DNA of 46,768 nucleotides from a virus: the IMG/VR virus record IMGVR_UViG_3300010354_000144, positions 1 through 46,768 of that record; one strand, 5' to 3'. Below the pieces are notes generated by a model that saw nothing but the letters and a program-made list of their open reading frames with translations, was not told where the DNA came from and ran no database searches. This document shows positions 1-6,803 of this stretch, in pieces (within the stretch, counting starts at the first letter, position 1; the number at the start of each line of letters is the position of its first letter). The position numbers and the translations under genes are program-made.

Positions 1-328
1 TAACTTCAACCGCTAAAGTATCTCTGTTTGTCATTACAATTGGATAATTAGTTTCAAAGAAAGTTGTTTCATTTGATGCCAAGTCAATTCTGAGAATTCT
101 ATTTGCGGTAACTCCCAAACCAGTTACTGGAGATGTATTTGGATACAAATACAGAGAAGTTCTTGCTGTAGCAAGTCCAGTATTATGAAGAACCACGCTT
201 CTAATATAAGTTGTAGACGCAACACCAACTGGACCACCAGTATTCGTCACTCCTACGGTGAAAATTCCCACAGTACTAATCCCAGTTACTGCAGTTACAC
301 TTAATAATTTAGTTCTTCTGAGTGCCAT
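1..328 (-). CDS. Virion structural protein, 3' end cut off by window
   Basis: This reading frame starts at an ATG at 328-326 (MALRRTKLL...) and runs open to base 1, so only about the first 109 residues are visible. It opens with a VTAVTGISTVGIF segment like the repeats in the neighbouring fibre proteins. A beta-rich stretch follows (VVLHNTG, TSLYLYP, RILRIDL). The layout resembles the small protein at 4431-4805, where a short VTGVTT-type leader is also followed by one beta domain, so the two may be paralogues. A late-promoter-like element lies 19 nt upstream. A role as a tail-fibre or decoration component is inferred from context only. Confidence 0.7.
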   Translation of the reverse strand, partial: MALRRTKLLSVTAVTGISTVGIFTVGVTNTGGPVGVASTTYIRSVVLHNTGLATARTSLYLYPNTSPVTGLGVTANRILRIDLASNETTFFETNYPIVMTNRDTLAVEV

Positions 329-346
329 TTTATTACTGCTTTTTTT

Positions 347-357
347 TATTTATTTAG
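347..357 (-). promoter_or_regulatory. Late-promoter-like element
   Basis: On the minus strand this reads CTAAATAAATA, close to the T4 late-promoter core TATAAATA. It sits 19 nt before the start codon of the partial structural gene, in the short gap after the next fibre gene. Confidence 0.5.
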
Positions 358-361
358 GTAA

Positions 362-1021
362 TCAAAGGAATAGCATACCGTCCAATTCATTGAACCCAAT
401 TCCAATAACACCTGTTAAACTAGATCCATCTCCATAATATCTAGTTGCACTTATAATACCTGTTGATGGATACATTGTAATTGCAGTTCCAACGGATGCT
501 ATTCCAGATATTTGCACACCATCTGAAAATGTAGTAACTCCAGTAATTCTCAAGTGCTGAGAAGTAGTAACTCCAGATACATTAAGAGTGCCTACAGTAC
601 TGATGCCGGAGGCACTGATATTGACCGCAGTAGTAACTCCAGTAACTCTTAAATGCTGAGTTGTAGTAACTCCAGATACATTAAGAGTGCCTATAGTACT
701 AATACCAGAGGCACTAATATTAACTGCTGTTGTAACTCCAGTAACTTGAAGATGCTGTGTAGTTGTAACACCAGAAACATCAACTTCAAAAGCAGTGATA
801 ATACCAACTGTTGCAATACCTAAAGTAGTAATTCCAGTTACTCTCAAATTTCTTGTAGAGGTAACACCAGATACATTTAAGTTTACTACATCAAAATCAG
901 TTGCTGGATTTACAGTTGAATAACTTTTCCAATATGTACCAGTCCATCGATAGGTGTTTCCAGACGTAGAATCAGTGAATACTTGCCCTACCGTTGGAGA
1001 ACTAGGAAAATTTAATGCCAC
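362..1021 (-). CDS. Repeat-containing tail fibre protein
   Basis: The protein is 219 residues. Its N-terminus (FPSSPTVGQVFTDSTSGNTY, then YRWTGTYWKSY) is the short attachment-like motif common at the start of cyanophage fibre proteins. It is followed by about four 33-residue repeats with the pattern VSGVTTTQHLRVTGVTT...ASGISTVGT. The C-terminus (YYGDGSSLTG, then VIGIGFNELDGMLFL) resembles the end of a beta-structured shaft. A perfect late promoter lies 24 nt upstream. The same repeat type occurs at 4841-6763, with near-identical DNA in places. The likely role is a trimeric host-recognition fibre, inferred from the repeat type and neighbours; no receptor-binding head is recognisable. Confidence 0.75.
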   Translation of the reverse strand: MALNFPSSPTVGQVFTDSTSGNTYRWTGTYWKSYSTVNPATDFDVVNLNVSGVTSTRNLRVTGITTLGIATVGIITAFEVDVSGVTTTQHLQVTGVTTAVNISASGISTIGTLNVSGVTTTQHLRVTGVTTAVNISASGISTVGTLNVSGVTTSQHLRITGVTTFSDGVQISGIASVGTAITMYPSTGIISATRYYGDGSSLTGVIGIGFNELDGMLFL

Positions 1022-1044
1022 TTCTTTCTACGTACTCTTTTGAA

Positions 1045-1052
1045 TATTTATA
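1045..1052 (-). promoter_or_regulatory. T4-type late promoter
   Basis: The minus strand reads TATAAATA, identical to the T4 late-promoter core, 24 nt before the ATG at 1021. It overlaps the stop codon of the last oxygenase gene, so the fibre gene can be transcribed late independently of the oxygenase operon. Confidence 0.75.
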
Positions 1053-1596
1053 CCTTCTGGTGATCTGGAAGTTCTGGTAATAAGTCGAAAGACAATATAG
1101 AACGTCTTTTTTTTGTTTGATTCGGATGAACAAAGTGTAAAGTATAGCTAGGGAATAATAACATTGTTCCCTCTTTAACATTTTGAGGAAAAACTAAAGA
1201 TGTTGTATCTGTTCTTGGATCTTGCCAAGGAGCAACAAAACAAGTGGGACTATGCACTACTGGGTCATATTCCAAGTATATAATTCCACTAAATCCCCAT
1301 GATCTATGATTATGAATTGTTTGTTGATCACCTTTGTAATATCTCACACACCAAGCATCTGTCATTCTACAAGTAACTTTAGATTCTCGACAAAATTCAT
1401 TTAATTCGGGTTTTAGTAAGTCCTGAATATAATGAATGTATGAGTAATTATCTTTTTGGCGATCAGTTTCAAATGTTTGGAGTGGAGTTCTTATAAAATT
1501 TTTATCTTTAATTTTTCCCAAAATTGCTTTCTTTTTAAAGTCCCAGTCAGTTAGTTGGTATTGATATGTGGGATATTCAAAAAGTGGTATTTTCAT
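1048..1596 (-). CDS. 2OG-Fe(II) oxygenase, PF13759-like
   Basis: The protein is 182 residues. It contains IHNHRSWGFSGIIYLEYD followed by GTMLLFPSYTLHFVHP and a final R-S-I-L-S-F. This is the arrangement of the phage/marine 2-oxoglutarate-dependent oxygenase family (2OG-FeII_Oxy_5): His ligands in the HxH segment, a distal His after the FPS strand, and an Arg that would bind 2-oxoglutarate. It is the last of three tandem oxygenase genes; its ATG overlaps the previous stop by 4 bases (ATGA), so translation is probably coupled. The substrate is unknown; hydroxylation of a host protein, nucleotide or small molecule is possible. The family call is firm; the role is not. Confidence 0.8.
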   Translation of the reverse strand: MKIPLFEYPTYQYQLTDWDFKKKAILGKIKDKNFIRTPLQTFETDRQKDNYSYIHYIQDLLKPELNEFCRESKVTCRMTDAWCVRYYKGDQQTIHNHRSWGFSGIIYLEYDPVVHSPTCFVAPWQDPRTDTTSLVFPQNVKEGTMLLFPSYTLHFVHPNQTKKRRSILSFDLLPELPDHQKV

Positions 1597-2363
1597 CGCG
1601 CAGCATCATTTGCACAATGTGCTCTTGGACCATTTGCTCTTACATAATGAAAGAAAATTTGATGATGATATGTATCATCTGTTTTTTTGAAAACTTTATT
1701 TAAGAATTTACCAAATTTATTATATCTAGATTCTAAGGGATCTCTCCAATGATCTCTTTCACATCCCTTATAAAGAAGTCCCCATCCATCTTGAAGATTT
1801 GCAAAACGCTCTTCACCACTTGGAGTTTCAATACAGAAATGCCAAGGATTGACTGCATTAGTACTGATCTGAACACTCACGGAAATCTCACAAGCATCAC
1901 GATCAGAATGCCTTACTAGTCTTTGTCCAGCAAAGTAAAAACGATCGTAATAATAAGTATTATAAAGTTTTTCCCCAAGAATATCTTCAAGAATCAGACG
2001 AATCTTTGTGTGTGCTTGTTTGTACTGTGGGTGAGTATAACGTGCAAGAGATCCTGGAACTTGCGTTTCATCTGGATTATGGTTGAATATATCTAAAGAT
2101 CCATAATAATTAATTTGTCCCCTTTCTTTAGGAACCTCATGAAATAATTCTTTTGGATCGTATAGATTTTTAATAATCATATATCCATGTTTATCAAAAT
2201 ACTCTCTTGCTCCTTGAGGAACAGCAGGAGCACCAGGATCAATTGAACATTGAAGACCTTGCTGATGATACTTATTAAATTGTTCCATAATTGGTCTAGA
2301 TTCTACCATTTCTTTGGTAGCACCAACTGGTCTATTTGGATTAAAATCACATCCTACATTCAT
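1593..2363 (-). CDS. Putative 2OG-Fe(II) oxygenase
   Basis: The protein is 256 residues. After an N-terminal region with REYFDKHGYMIIKNLYDP, typical of the first strand of dioxygenases, it carries RLVRHSDRDACEISVSVQIS, where H-S-D is a good HxD iron-binding motif. The GWGLLYKGCERDHWRDPL stretch provides a distal His and Arg. This supports the double-stranded beta-helix dioxygenase fold. It is the middle gene of a three-oxygenase operon with a GGAGG ribosome site before its ATG, and overlaps the next gene by 4 bases. It differs clearly from its two neighbours, so it is not a recent duplicate. The substrate is unknown. Confidence 0.75.
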   Translation of the reverse strand: MNVGCDFNPNRPVGATKEMVESRPIMEQFNKYHQQGLQCSIDPGAPAVPQGAREYFDKHGYMIIKNLYDPKELFHEVPKERGQINYYGSLDIFNHNPDETQVPGSLARYTHPQYKQAHTKIRLILEDILGEKLYNTYYYDRFYFAGQRLVRHSDRDACEISVSVQISTNAVNPWHFCIETPSGEERFANLQDGWGLLYKGCERDHWRDPLESRYNKFGKFLNKVFKKTDDTYHHQIFFHYVRANGPRAHCANDAAR

Positions 2364-2378
2364 TTTACTATACCTCCA

Positions 2379-2999
2379 TCACTTCCAACGAGGTCCAACC
2401 GTCCAACCAACAAGACTCTTACGAACTCCTTTGGTTACTTTAAGAACTCTGTGTTGTGTTCGGGAATCAAAAAGAATAACTGTACCTCGCTTTCTTGGGG
2501 CAAAATATGATTTACCTGCTTCATCAAGTAATTGAAGATTGCCACCTTCATAGTCATCGGGGTCAGAGAGCTGAACCACAAAAGAAAGCTTTCTTACCAT
2601 CTCAATTTTTTCATTGAGAAAATCTTGGGCAAGACCATCTTGACGATTGCCAACACTTACTGGTTTATATTGTGTTGCAAGTCCAGCATCGTTGTGCCAA
2701 CCATAGAATTGACCTTCACTATATTTTGTGAACTGCATTGATTCTCCGTCAATACAACGAAGATCATAAAGGAAGTTTTCTCTATTTGCTCTTTCAATGT
2801 AATGCCAAACAAATCCACCTACCCAATGTGTAGTGGGAATCCAGGCATTTTGTGAGTTTCTTTTTTCTTTGTTTAGTGCATCTCCATGAAGTCTGGAGTC
2901 TGCCATTTGTTGATCAAATTTTTCTGTGAGGTCTCGCTCAATAATACCTACCACATCTTCTGGTAGATCTGAAAAATACCAAATTGATTGAAATGCCAT
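2379..2999 (-). CDS. Prolyl 4-hydroxylase-type 2OG-Fe(II) oxygenase
   Basis: The protein is 206 residues. Iron and cofactor residues are readable in order: GWHNDA (HxD), then GTVILFDSRTQHRVLKV (distal His), then KGVRKSLVGWTVGP (Arg for the 2-oxoglutarate carboxylate). The spacing and the FSFVVQLSDP-like strand before the distal His match the P4H/PiuC-type family common in cyanophages. It is the first gene of the oxygenase operon, 24 nt downstream of a well-formed sigma70-like promoter at 3023-3051. Possible targets are peptidyl proline, or a nucleic acid as in AlkB relatives; the sequence does not decide between them. Confidence 0.85.
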   Translation of the reverse strand: MAFQSIWYFSDLPEDVVGIIERDLTEKFDQQMADSRLHGDALNKEKRNSQNAWIPTTHWVGGFVWHYIERANRENFLYDLRCIDGESMQFTKYSEGQFYGWHNDAGLATQYKPVSVGNRQDGLAQDFLNEKIEMVRKLSFVVQLSDPDDYEGGNLQLLDEAGKSYFAPRKRGTVILFDSRTQHRVLKVTKGVRKSLVGWTVGPRWK

Positions 3000-3022
3000 A
3001 TGGGAATAATATACTCAGTTTC

Positions 3023-3051
3023 ATTATATATGATCTTCTAAAAACTGTCTA
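3023..3051 (-). promoter_or_regulatory. Sigma70-like promoter of the oxygenase operon
   Basis: On the minus strand TAGACA (3051-3046) and TATAAT (3028-3023) are separated by exactly 17 bases. The -10 box lies 24 nt before the ATG of the first oxygenase gene. No TAAATA late element is present here. The structure suggests early transcription by host polymerase. Confidence 0.7.
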
Positions 3052-3055
3052 TTGT

Positions 3056-3454
3056 TTATGCAGTTTTTAAAACCCACTCTTGATTTTCTTCATTCCATTC
3101 ATAATAACTTCTGGACTTAATTTGTTCTTGAGTAAGTTCTGGTGCGGGACCTATGGGAGATTCCCAATCCACAGTTTCTTGATTGAGAATCCATGAAGGA
3201 TAAGGTTTGGGGAACATAAACGCATCAAGTTCTTTATTATAGATCATTCCAAGAGATGCACCACGAACTCTAAAATTTCCATGATATGAAGTTTGAATCC
3301 ATTTGTCACCTAAAGAATCTGGAATAGTTTCATATAGGTGTTTAAAAGCCCACTCTTCATGTTCTACTCCATTTACATCAGTGATCATTTCATTTGGAAT
3401 TGGAGTTACGTAAATAACTACACTGTCTTTATTAACTCTTGCGTAATGTGCCAT
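3056..3454 (-). CDS. Conserved cyanophage protein of the fibre region
   Basis: The protein is 132 residues from the ATG at 3454 (MAHYARVNKDSVVIYVTPIP). The open frame extends further upstream, but that part is antisense-like shadow of the glycine-rich gene. The stretch DAFMFPKPYPSWILNQET, followed by a Trp/Glu-rich end (YYEWNEENQEWVLKTA), is characteristic of a small family seen beside tail-fibre genes in T4-like marine phages; its function is unknown. A fibre-associated or assembly role is inferred from position alone. No membrane segment, signal peptide or enzyme motif is visible. Confidence 0.7.
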   Translation of the reverse strand: MAHYARVNKDSVVIYVTPIPNEMITDVNGVEHEEWAFKHLYETIPDSLGDKWIQTSYHGNFRVRGASLGMIYNKELDAFMFPKPYPSWILNQETVDWESPIGPAPELTQEQIKSRSYYEWNEENQEWVLKTA

Positions 3455-3477
3455 ATGCAGTCTTCCTATATTATATT

Positions 3478-4412
3478 TTATAATGGATAACGAATAATAA
3501 CAATACCTGAACCCCCAGTTCCTGCAGTCGGACCTTGAGCCCCTCCTCCTCCACCACCGGTGTTTGCAGTACCATTGGGTACAGCTCCTACTCCGGGTAT
3601 GCCATCTCCTCCACCTCCAGCACCTCCACGAGGATATGTGGTTGGAGTTGCACCATAATGACCACCACCGCCGCCACCTGCAAACCATCTACCTGCTGTT
3701 GGTCCCGGTGTTCCATAAGCAGGAGGAACACCAGGATCTCCAGAAAATGCTGGCAGTCCAACACCACCTGGACCACTTCCTGGAAAATCTCCATTAGATC
3801 CCGCTGCGCCAGCTCCACCCCCTCCACCAGAATTTCCACTATTTCCGCCGGCTGGATTTCCAGCTCCTCCGGGATTTCCTTGTGGTGGTGTTACCGGTGG
3901 AGTGTTTCCTGTTCCTCCAGCATAATTCCAGCACCACCACCACCGCCTCCGGAACCTCCCGGATTTCCTGCACTAGTATACGTTGGAGATCCTCCTCCAC
4001 CTCCAGCCGAGGTTATTGTATGAAAAGTTGATGTATTTCCACTGGCTGAGTTGGATAATCCACCAGCACCAATCGTAACTGAATATGGTCCAGGAACTAT
4101 TGATATTGAACCTGTTCTAAATCCACCAGATCCTCCACCACCACTGCTGTTACCACTTGGAAAAATTCCACCAGCTCCTCCACCACCAACAACAAGATAA
4201 TCAGCACCTGTACTTCCAGATATTACATCAAAAGTTCCAGGTGACGTGAAAACATGATATGCTTGTCCGTTCCCAGGAGTAAGCAAAGTCCCACCAGTAG
4301 CAGTAAGAGTAGATAGGGTGGCAAAATAGTTTTGGGAAAACAAATTAAAGACACCACCTGCAGAATAAAAACTAACTGCGTACCCAACACGATTACCTAT
4401 ATGTTTTGTCAT
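3478..4412 (-). pseudogene. Glycine-rich fibre protein broken by a one-base frameshift
   Basis: From the ATG at 4412 the first frame encodes 173 residues (MTKHIGNRVGYAVSFYS..., then glycine-rich) and stops at 3891. From base 3927 the -1 frame continues without interruption as NYAGGTGNTPPV..., stays glycine/proline-rich for 149 codons and ends GGSGIVIIRYPL at 3478, the typical end of phage glycine-rich fibre proteins. Adding one A in the GGAATTATG context (giving GGA-AAT-TAT) would restore one protein of about 311 residues. No slippery heptamer is present at the junction, so mutation or a homopolymer sequencing error is likelier than programmed shifting. The intact protein would be an adhesin-like fibre component. 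Confidence 0.8.
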
Positions 4413-4430
4413 TTTTTTATCCCGCTATTT

Positions 4431-4805
4431 TCAACTAATAGCTTCATATGAAGCAGTAACGTCAAATGCTGAAGTTGTTATGCCAATAATTCCAATAGAA
4501 CGATTTTCTTCTATGTAAATTGGACTATCTTTTCCAATAAGTATTAATGTTGATCCAGATGGAACTGAAATTGAAGATCCAATTGAAACTGATGATCCAG
4601 CTCCAGCCGCTCCATCAAAAATCTTAAGAGTAATAATTGCAGTGGATGCTGTTCTGTTTGCTGCCATTACGGTGTTAAGTTTTAATACACTATTACTAGC
4701 AGCAGCATTAGAAATAATTATAGTAGGAGTTAAAGTACTGATTCCACTTACAAATGTTGTAACACCTGTAATAGTTGAAACATTAACAATATTTGGAGCA
4801 GCCAT
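4431..4805 (-). CDS. Small virion structural protein
   Basis: The protein is 124 residues. A short leader with VSTITGVTTFVSGISTLTP resembles the fibre repeats. It is followed by a beta-rich domain (TASTAIITLKIFDG, SISVPSGSTLILIG, SPIYIEENRSIGIIG) and a C-terminus ending ITTSAFDVTASYEAIS. The pattern of a surface-exposed polymer-like domain suggests a decoration or fibre-tip protein; the exact role is unknown. The gene is preceded by a GAGG ribosome site and a perfect late promoter 23 nt upstream. It resembles in layout the partial gene at 1-328. Confidence 0.7.
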   Translation of the reverse strand: MAAPNIVNVSTITGVTTFVSGISTLTPTIIISNAAASNSVLKLNTVMAANRTASTAIITLKIFDGAAGAGSSVSIGSSISVPSGSTLILIGKDSPIYIEENRSIGIIGITTSAFDVTASYEAIS

Positions 4806-4827
4806 TTCTTACAATACCTCTTTGTAA

Positions 4828-4835
4828 TATTTATA
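4828..4835 (-). promoter_or_regulatory. T4-type late promoter
   Basis: The minus strand reads TATAAATA, 23 nt before the ATG at 4805, in the gap after the 640-residue fibre gene. Confidence 0.75.
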
Positions 4836-4840
4836 AAGAT

Positions 4841-6763
4841 TTATGCACCAAAAATAATTGACATTGCAACAGATCTACCCACAGTAGAAACCGATTTCGT
4901 TCCAATTTTAATATCAGAAGATGCTGTAATAATGCCAGTAATATTTACACCAGAAGAATTAAATGTATTAGTAGATCCAGAAACATCAAATTCAGTTGCA
5001 GTAATAATACCTGTTGGTGCATTAATACCAGATGCATTTATTGTTACAGAAGACCCAACAGTAGCAATACCAGAAATAGCAATATTGGATACGGTTGTGA
5101 CTCCAATAATCCGAAGATGTTGTGCTGTTGCAACACCAGAAACTACAAGAGTTGCTGATGTAGTAATGCCAGACGCACTTACGTTAACCGCTGTTGTAAC
5201 TCCAGTAACTTGAAGATGCTGTGTAGTTGTAACACCAGAAACCGCAAGAGTTGCAATTGTAGAAACTCCAGTTACACTTTCATTAACAATTGTAGTAAAT
5301 CCAACAATCTGAAGATGTCTTGAAGTTGTTACCCCAGCAACAACTAAATTTGAATTAAACGTAGAAACACCAGAATTGATATTAAGAACTGAAGATCCAG
5401 CAGAAACAAAAGTAATTTGACCTGCTGTTGGAGAGAATACTCCAGTTGTTGCGCTGTTATCAAAATACCAACTTGGACTTGCTGCACTTCCAGGAACAAA
5501 TGACAAGGAAACTTCTGTTAGAATGCCAACATTAAATGGAGACGCATCAACCCAATATGCATCTGCACCTGCCCCAACTAATGCTTCATCATAATATAGG
5601 TAAGTGCGTCCATCATCAATATTGAACCAAAGATCGCCGGCTTGAACACCTACACTTGGAGCAACGCTAGTAACAGACATACTAACATTGCCTCTTTCTC
5701 CAATAAAGAAGATCGTTGCAATACCAGCATTACTGTTATAATATGCGGTAGATATTGATGGTCCAATAAAATTAATAAATGAAACTGCATACCCAACAAC
5801 ACCACCAGTTGTCCCAACACCAATAGTTGCAGTTAAATTTCTTGCATTACCAGTTAAACTTGCACCAGATCCAACAAAAGAAGTTGCAGTAATAACACCA
5901 GAAATTGCATTAATGTTACCACCTGAAGTAATTGTAACTCCAGTGCCAATGGTAGAAACACCGGTGACCCTTAAATGTTGTGATGTAGTTACACCAGCAA
6001 CATTAAGATTGTTAGTAATAGTAGTAATACCAGAAGCAAATAAAGATGCTACTGTAGAAACACCAATGACTTGCAAATGCTGTGATGTAGTTACACCAGC
6101 AACATTAAGATTATTAGTAATAGTAGTAATACCAGAAGCAAATAAAGATGCTACTGTAGAAACTCCCGTGACTCTCAAATGTTGTGATGTAGTTACACCA
6201 GCAACATTAAGATTGTTAGTAATAGTAGTAATACCAGAAGCAAATAAAGATGCTACTGTAGAAACACCAATAACCTGAAGATGTCTTGTTGTTGTAACGC
6301 CACCAACATTTACATTATTTCTAAGAGTGGTGATTCCAGTTACATATAGTGTATCATCAATAGTTAAGTTATTAAAATTACCAATATCAATAGTAAGGTC
6401 ATCAACCAATAAATCACCAGTCAATCTAACATCGCCTTTAACATAAAGTGCTGTTTGACCTGTTGAAACTGGAGAACGAATATCCAACAAATATGCTGGA
6501 AGAGCAGTTCCGATACCAACAGAACCACCAACACCCAAAGCAGATAGAACAGTGTTTGAATTGCTTCTTACATAAAATTGATTTGCAAAGGTAGCAATGC
6601 CAGATGTATAAAGATTCGTAACTCCAATTCCACCAGCAACATCAAGAGTATGTCTTGGTTGTGTAGTTGCAATACCAACTCGCTTTGTTGATGCGTCTGC
6701 TAGTACAAGATCGGTATTAACTTCAAACCCGTTCTTTACTACAAAGTTCTTATTGATGGACAT
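4841..6763 (-). CDS. Long repeat-containing tail fibre protein
   Basis: The protein is 640 residues. The N-terminus (MSINKNFVVKNGFEVNTDLV) with RVGIATTQPRHTLDVAGGIG is typical of cyanophage fibre shafts. Residues about 155-285 hold 34-residue tandem repeats (VTGVSTVASLFASGITTIT plus NNLNVAGVTTSQHL), three of them nearly identical at DNA level. A central non-repetitive domain (GDLWFNIDDGRTYLYYDEA) resembles segments used as fibre inserts. A second, more diverged repeat block follows to the C-terminus (IKIGTKSVSTVGRSVAMSII). The expected structure is a trimeric beta-structured shaft. A late promoter lies 31 nt upstream. Function as a host-contact fibre is inferred. Confidence 0.75.
   Translation of the reverse strand: MSINKNFVVKNGFEVNTDLVLADASTKRVGIATTQPRHTLDVAGGIGVTNLYTSGIATFANQFYVRSNSNTVLSALGVGGSVGIGTALPAYLLDIRSPVSTGQTALYVKGDVRLTGDLLVDDLTIDIGNFNNLTIDDTLYVTGITTLRNNVNVGGVTTTRHLQVIGVSTVASLFASGITTITNNLNVAGVTTSQHLRVTGVSTVASLFASGITTITNNLNVAGVTTSQHLQVIGVSTVASLFASGITTITNNLNVAGVTTSQHLRVTGVSTIGTGVTITSGGNINAISGVITATSFVGSGASLTGNARNLTATIGVGTTGGVVGYAVSFINFIGPSISTAYYNSNAGIATIFFIGERGNVSMSVTSVAPSVGVQAGDLWFNIDDGRTYLYYDEALVGAGADAYWVDASPFNVGILTEVSLSFVPGSAASPSWYFDNSATTGVFSPTAGQITFVSAGSSVLNINSGVSTFNSNLVVAGVTTSRHLQIVGFTTIVNESVTGVSTIATLAVSGVTTTQHLQVTGVTTAVNVSASGITTSATLVVSGVATAQHLRIIGVTTVSNIAISGIATVGSSVTINASGINAPTGIITATEFDVSGSTNTFNSSGVNITGIITASSDIKIGTKSVSTVGRSVAMSIIFGA
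5952..6257 (-). repeat. Three 102-bp tandem repeats inside a fibre gene
   Basis: Units starting at 5952, 6054 and 6156 have an exact 102-base period, and a fourth partial unit starts at 6258. They encode the 34-residue fibre repeat and differ mainly in the stretch coding VTG/VIG and HLQ/HLR. The near-identity of DNA, not only protein, points to recent duplication or ongoing homogenisation. Confidence 0.85.
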
Positions 6764-6793
6764 TGGGTTTCACTCTCCACCCCTACTTTTTAC

Positions 6794-6801
6794 TATTTAT
6801 A
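6794..6801 (-). promoter_or_regulatory. T4-type late promoter
   Basis: The minus strand reads TATAAATA, 31 nt before the ATG at 6763, just beyond the stop codon of the 1480-residue gene. Confidence 0.75.
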
Positions 6802-6803
6802 GT

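Noticed and set aside
3455-3688. N-terminal extension of the 132-residue protein (Trp/Arg-rich open frame)
   Set aside because: It is the off-frame reading of the glycine-rich gene's GGN codons (TGG, CGG). The ATG at 3454 gives a start typical of the family.
3920-3932. Programmed frameshifting as the cause of the glycine-rich gene break
   Set aside because: No slippery heptamer, no upstream Shine-Dalgarno-like element and no clear hairpin at the junction; a lost A explains it more simply.
3535-4023. Plus-strand open frames rich in Pro/Ser opposite the glycine-rich gene
   Set aside because: They arise from the complement of glycine codons; no ribosome site and no plausible protein.
5952-6275. 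CRISPR-like array
   Set aside because: The 102-base period is entirely coding and gives a 34-residue fibre repeat; there are no spacer-like unique segments of constant size.
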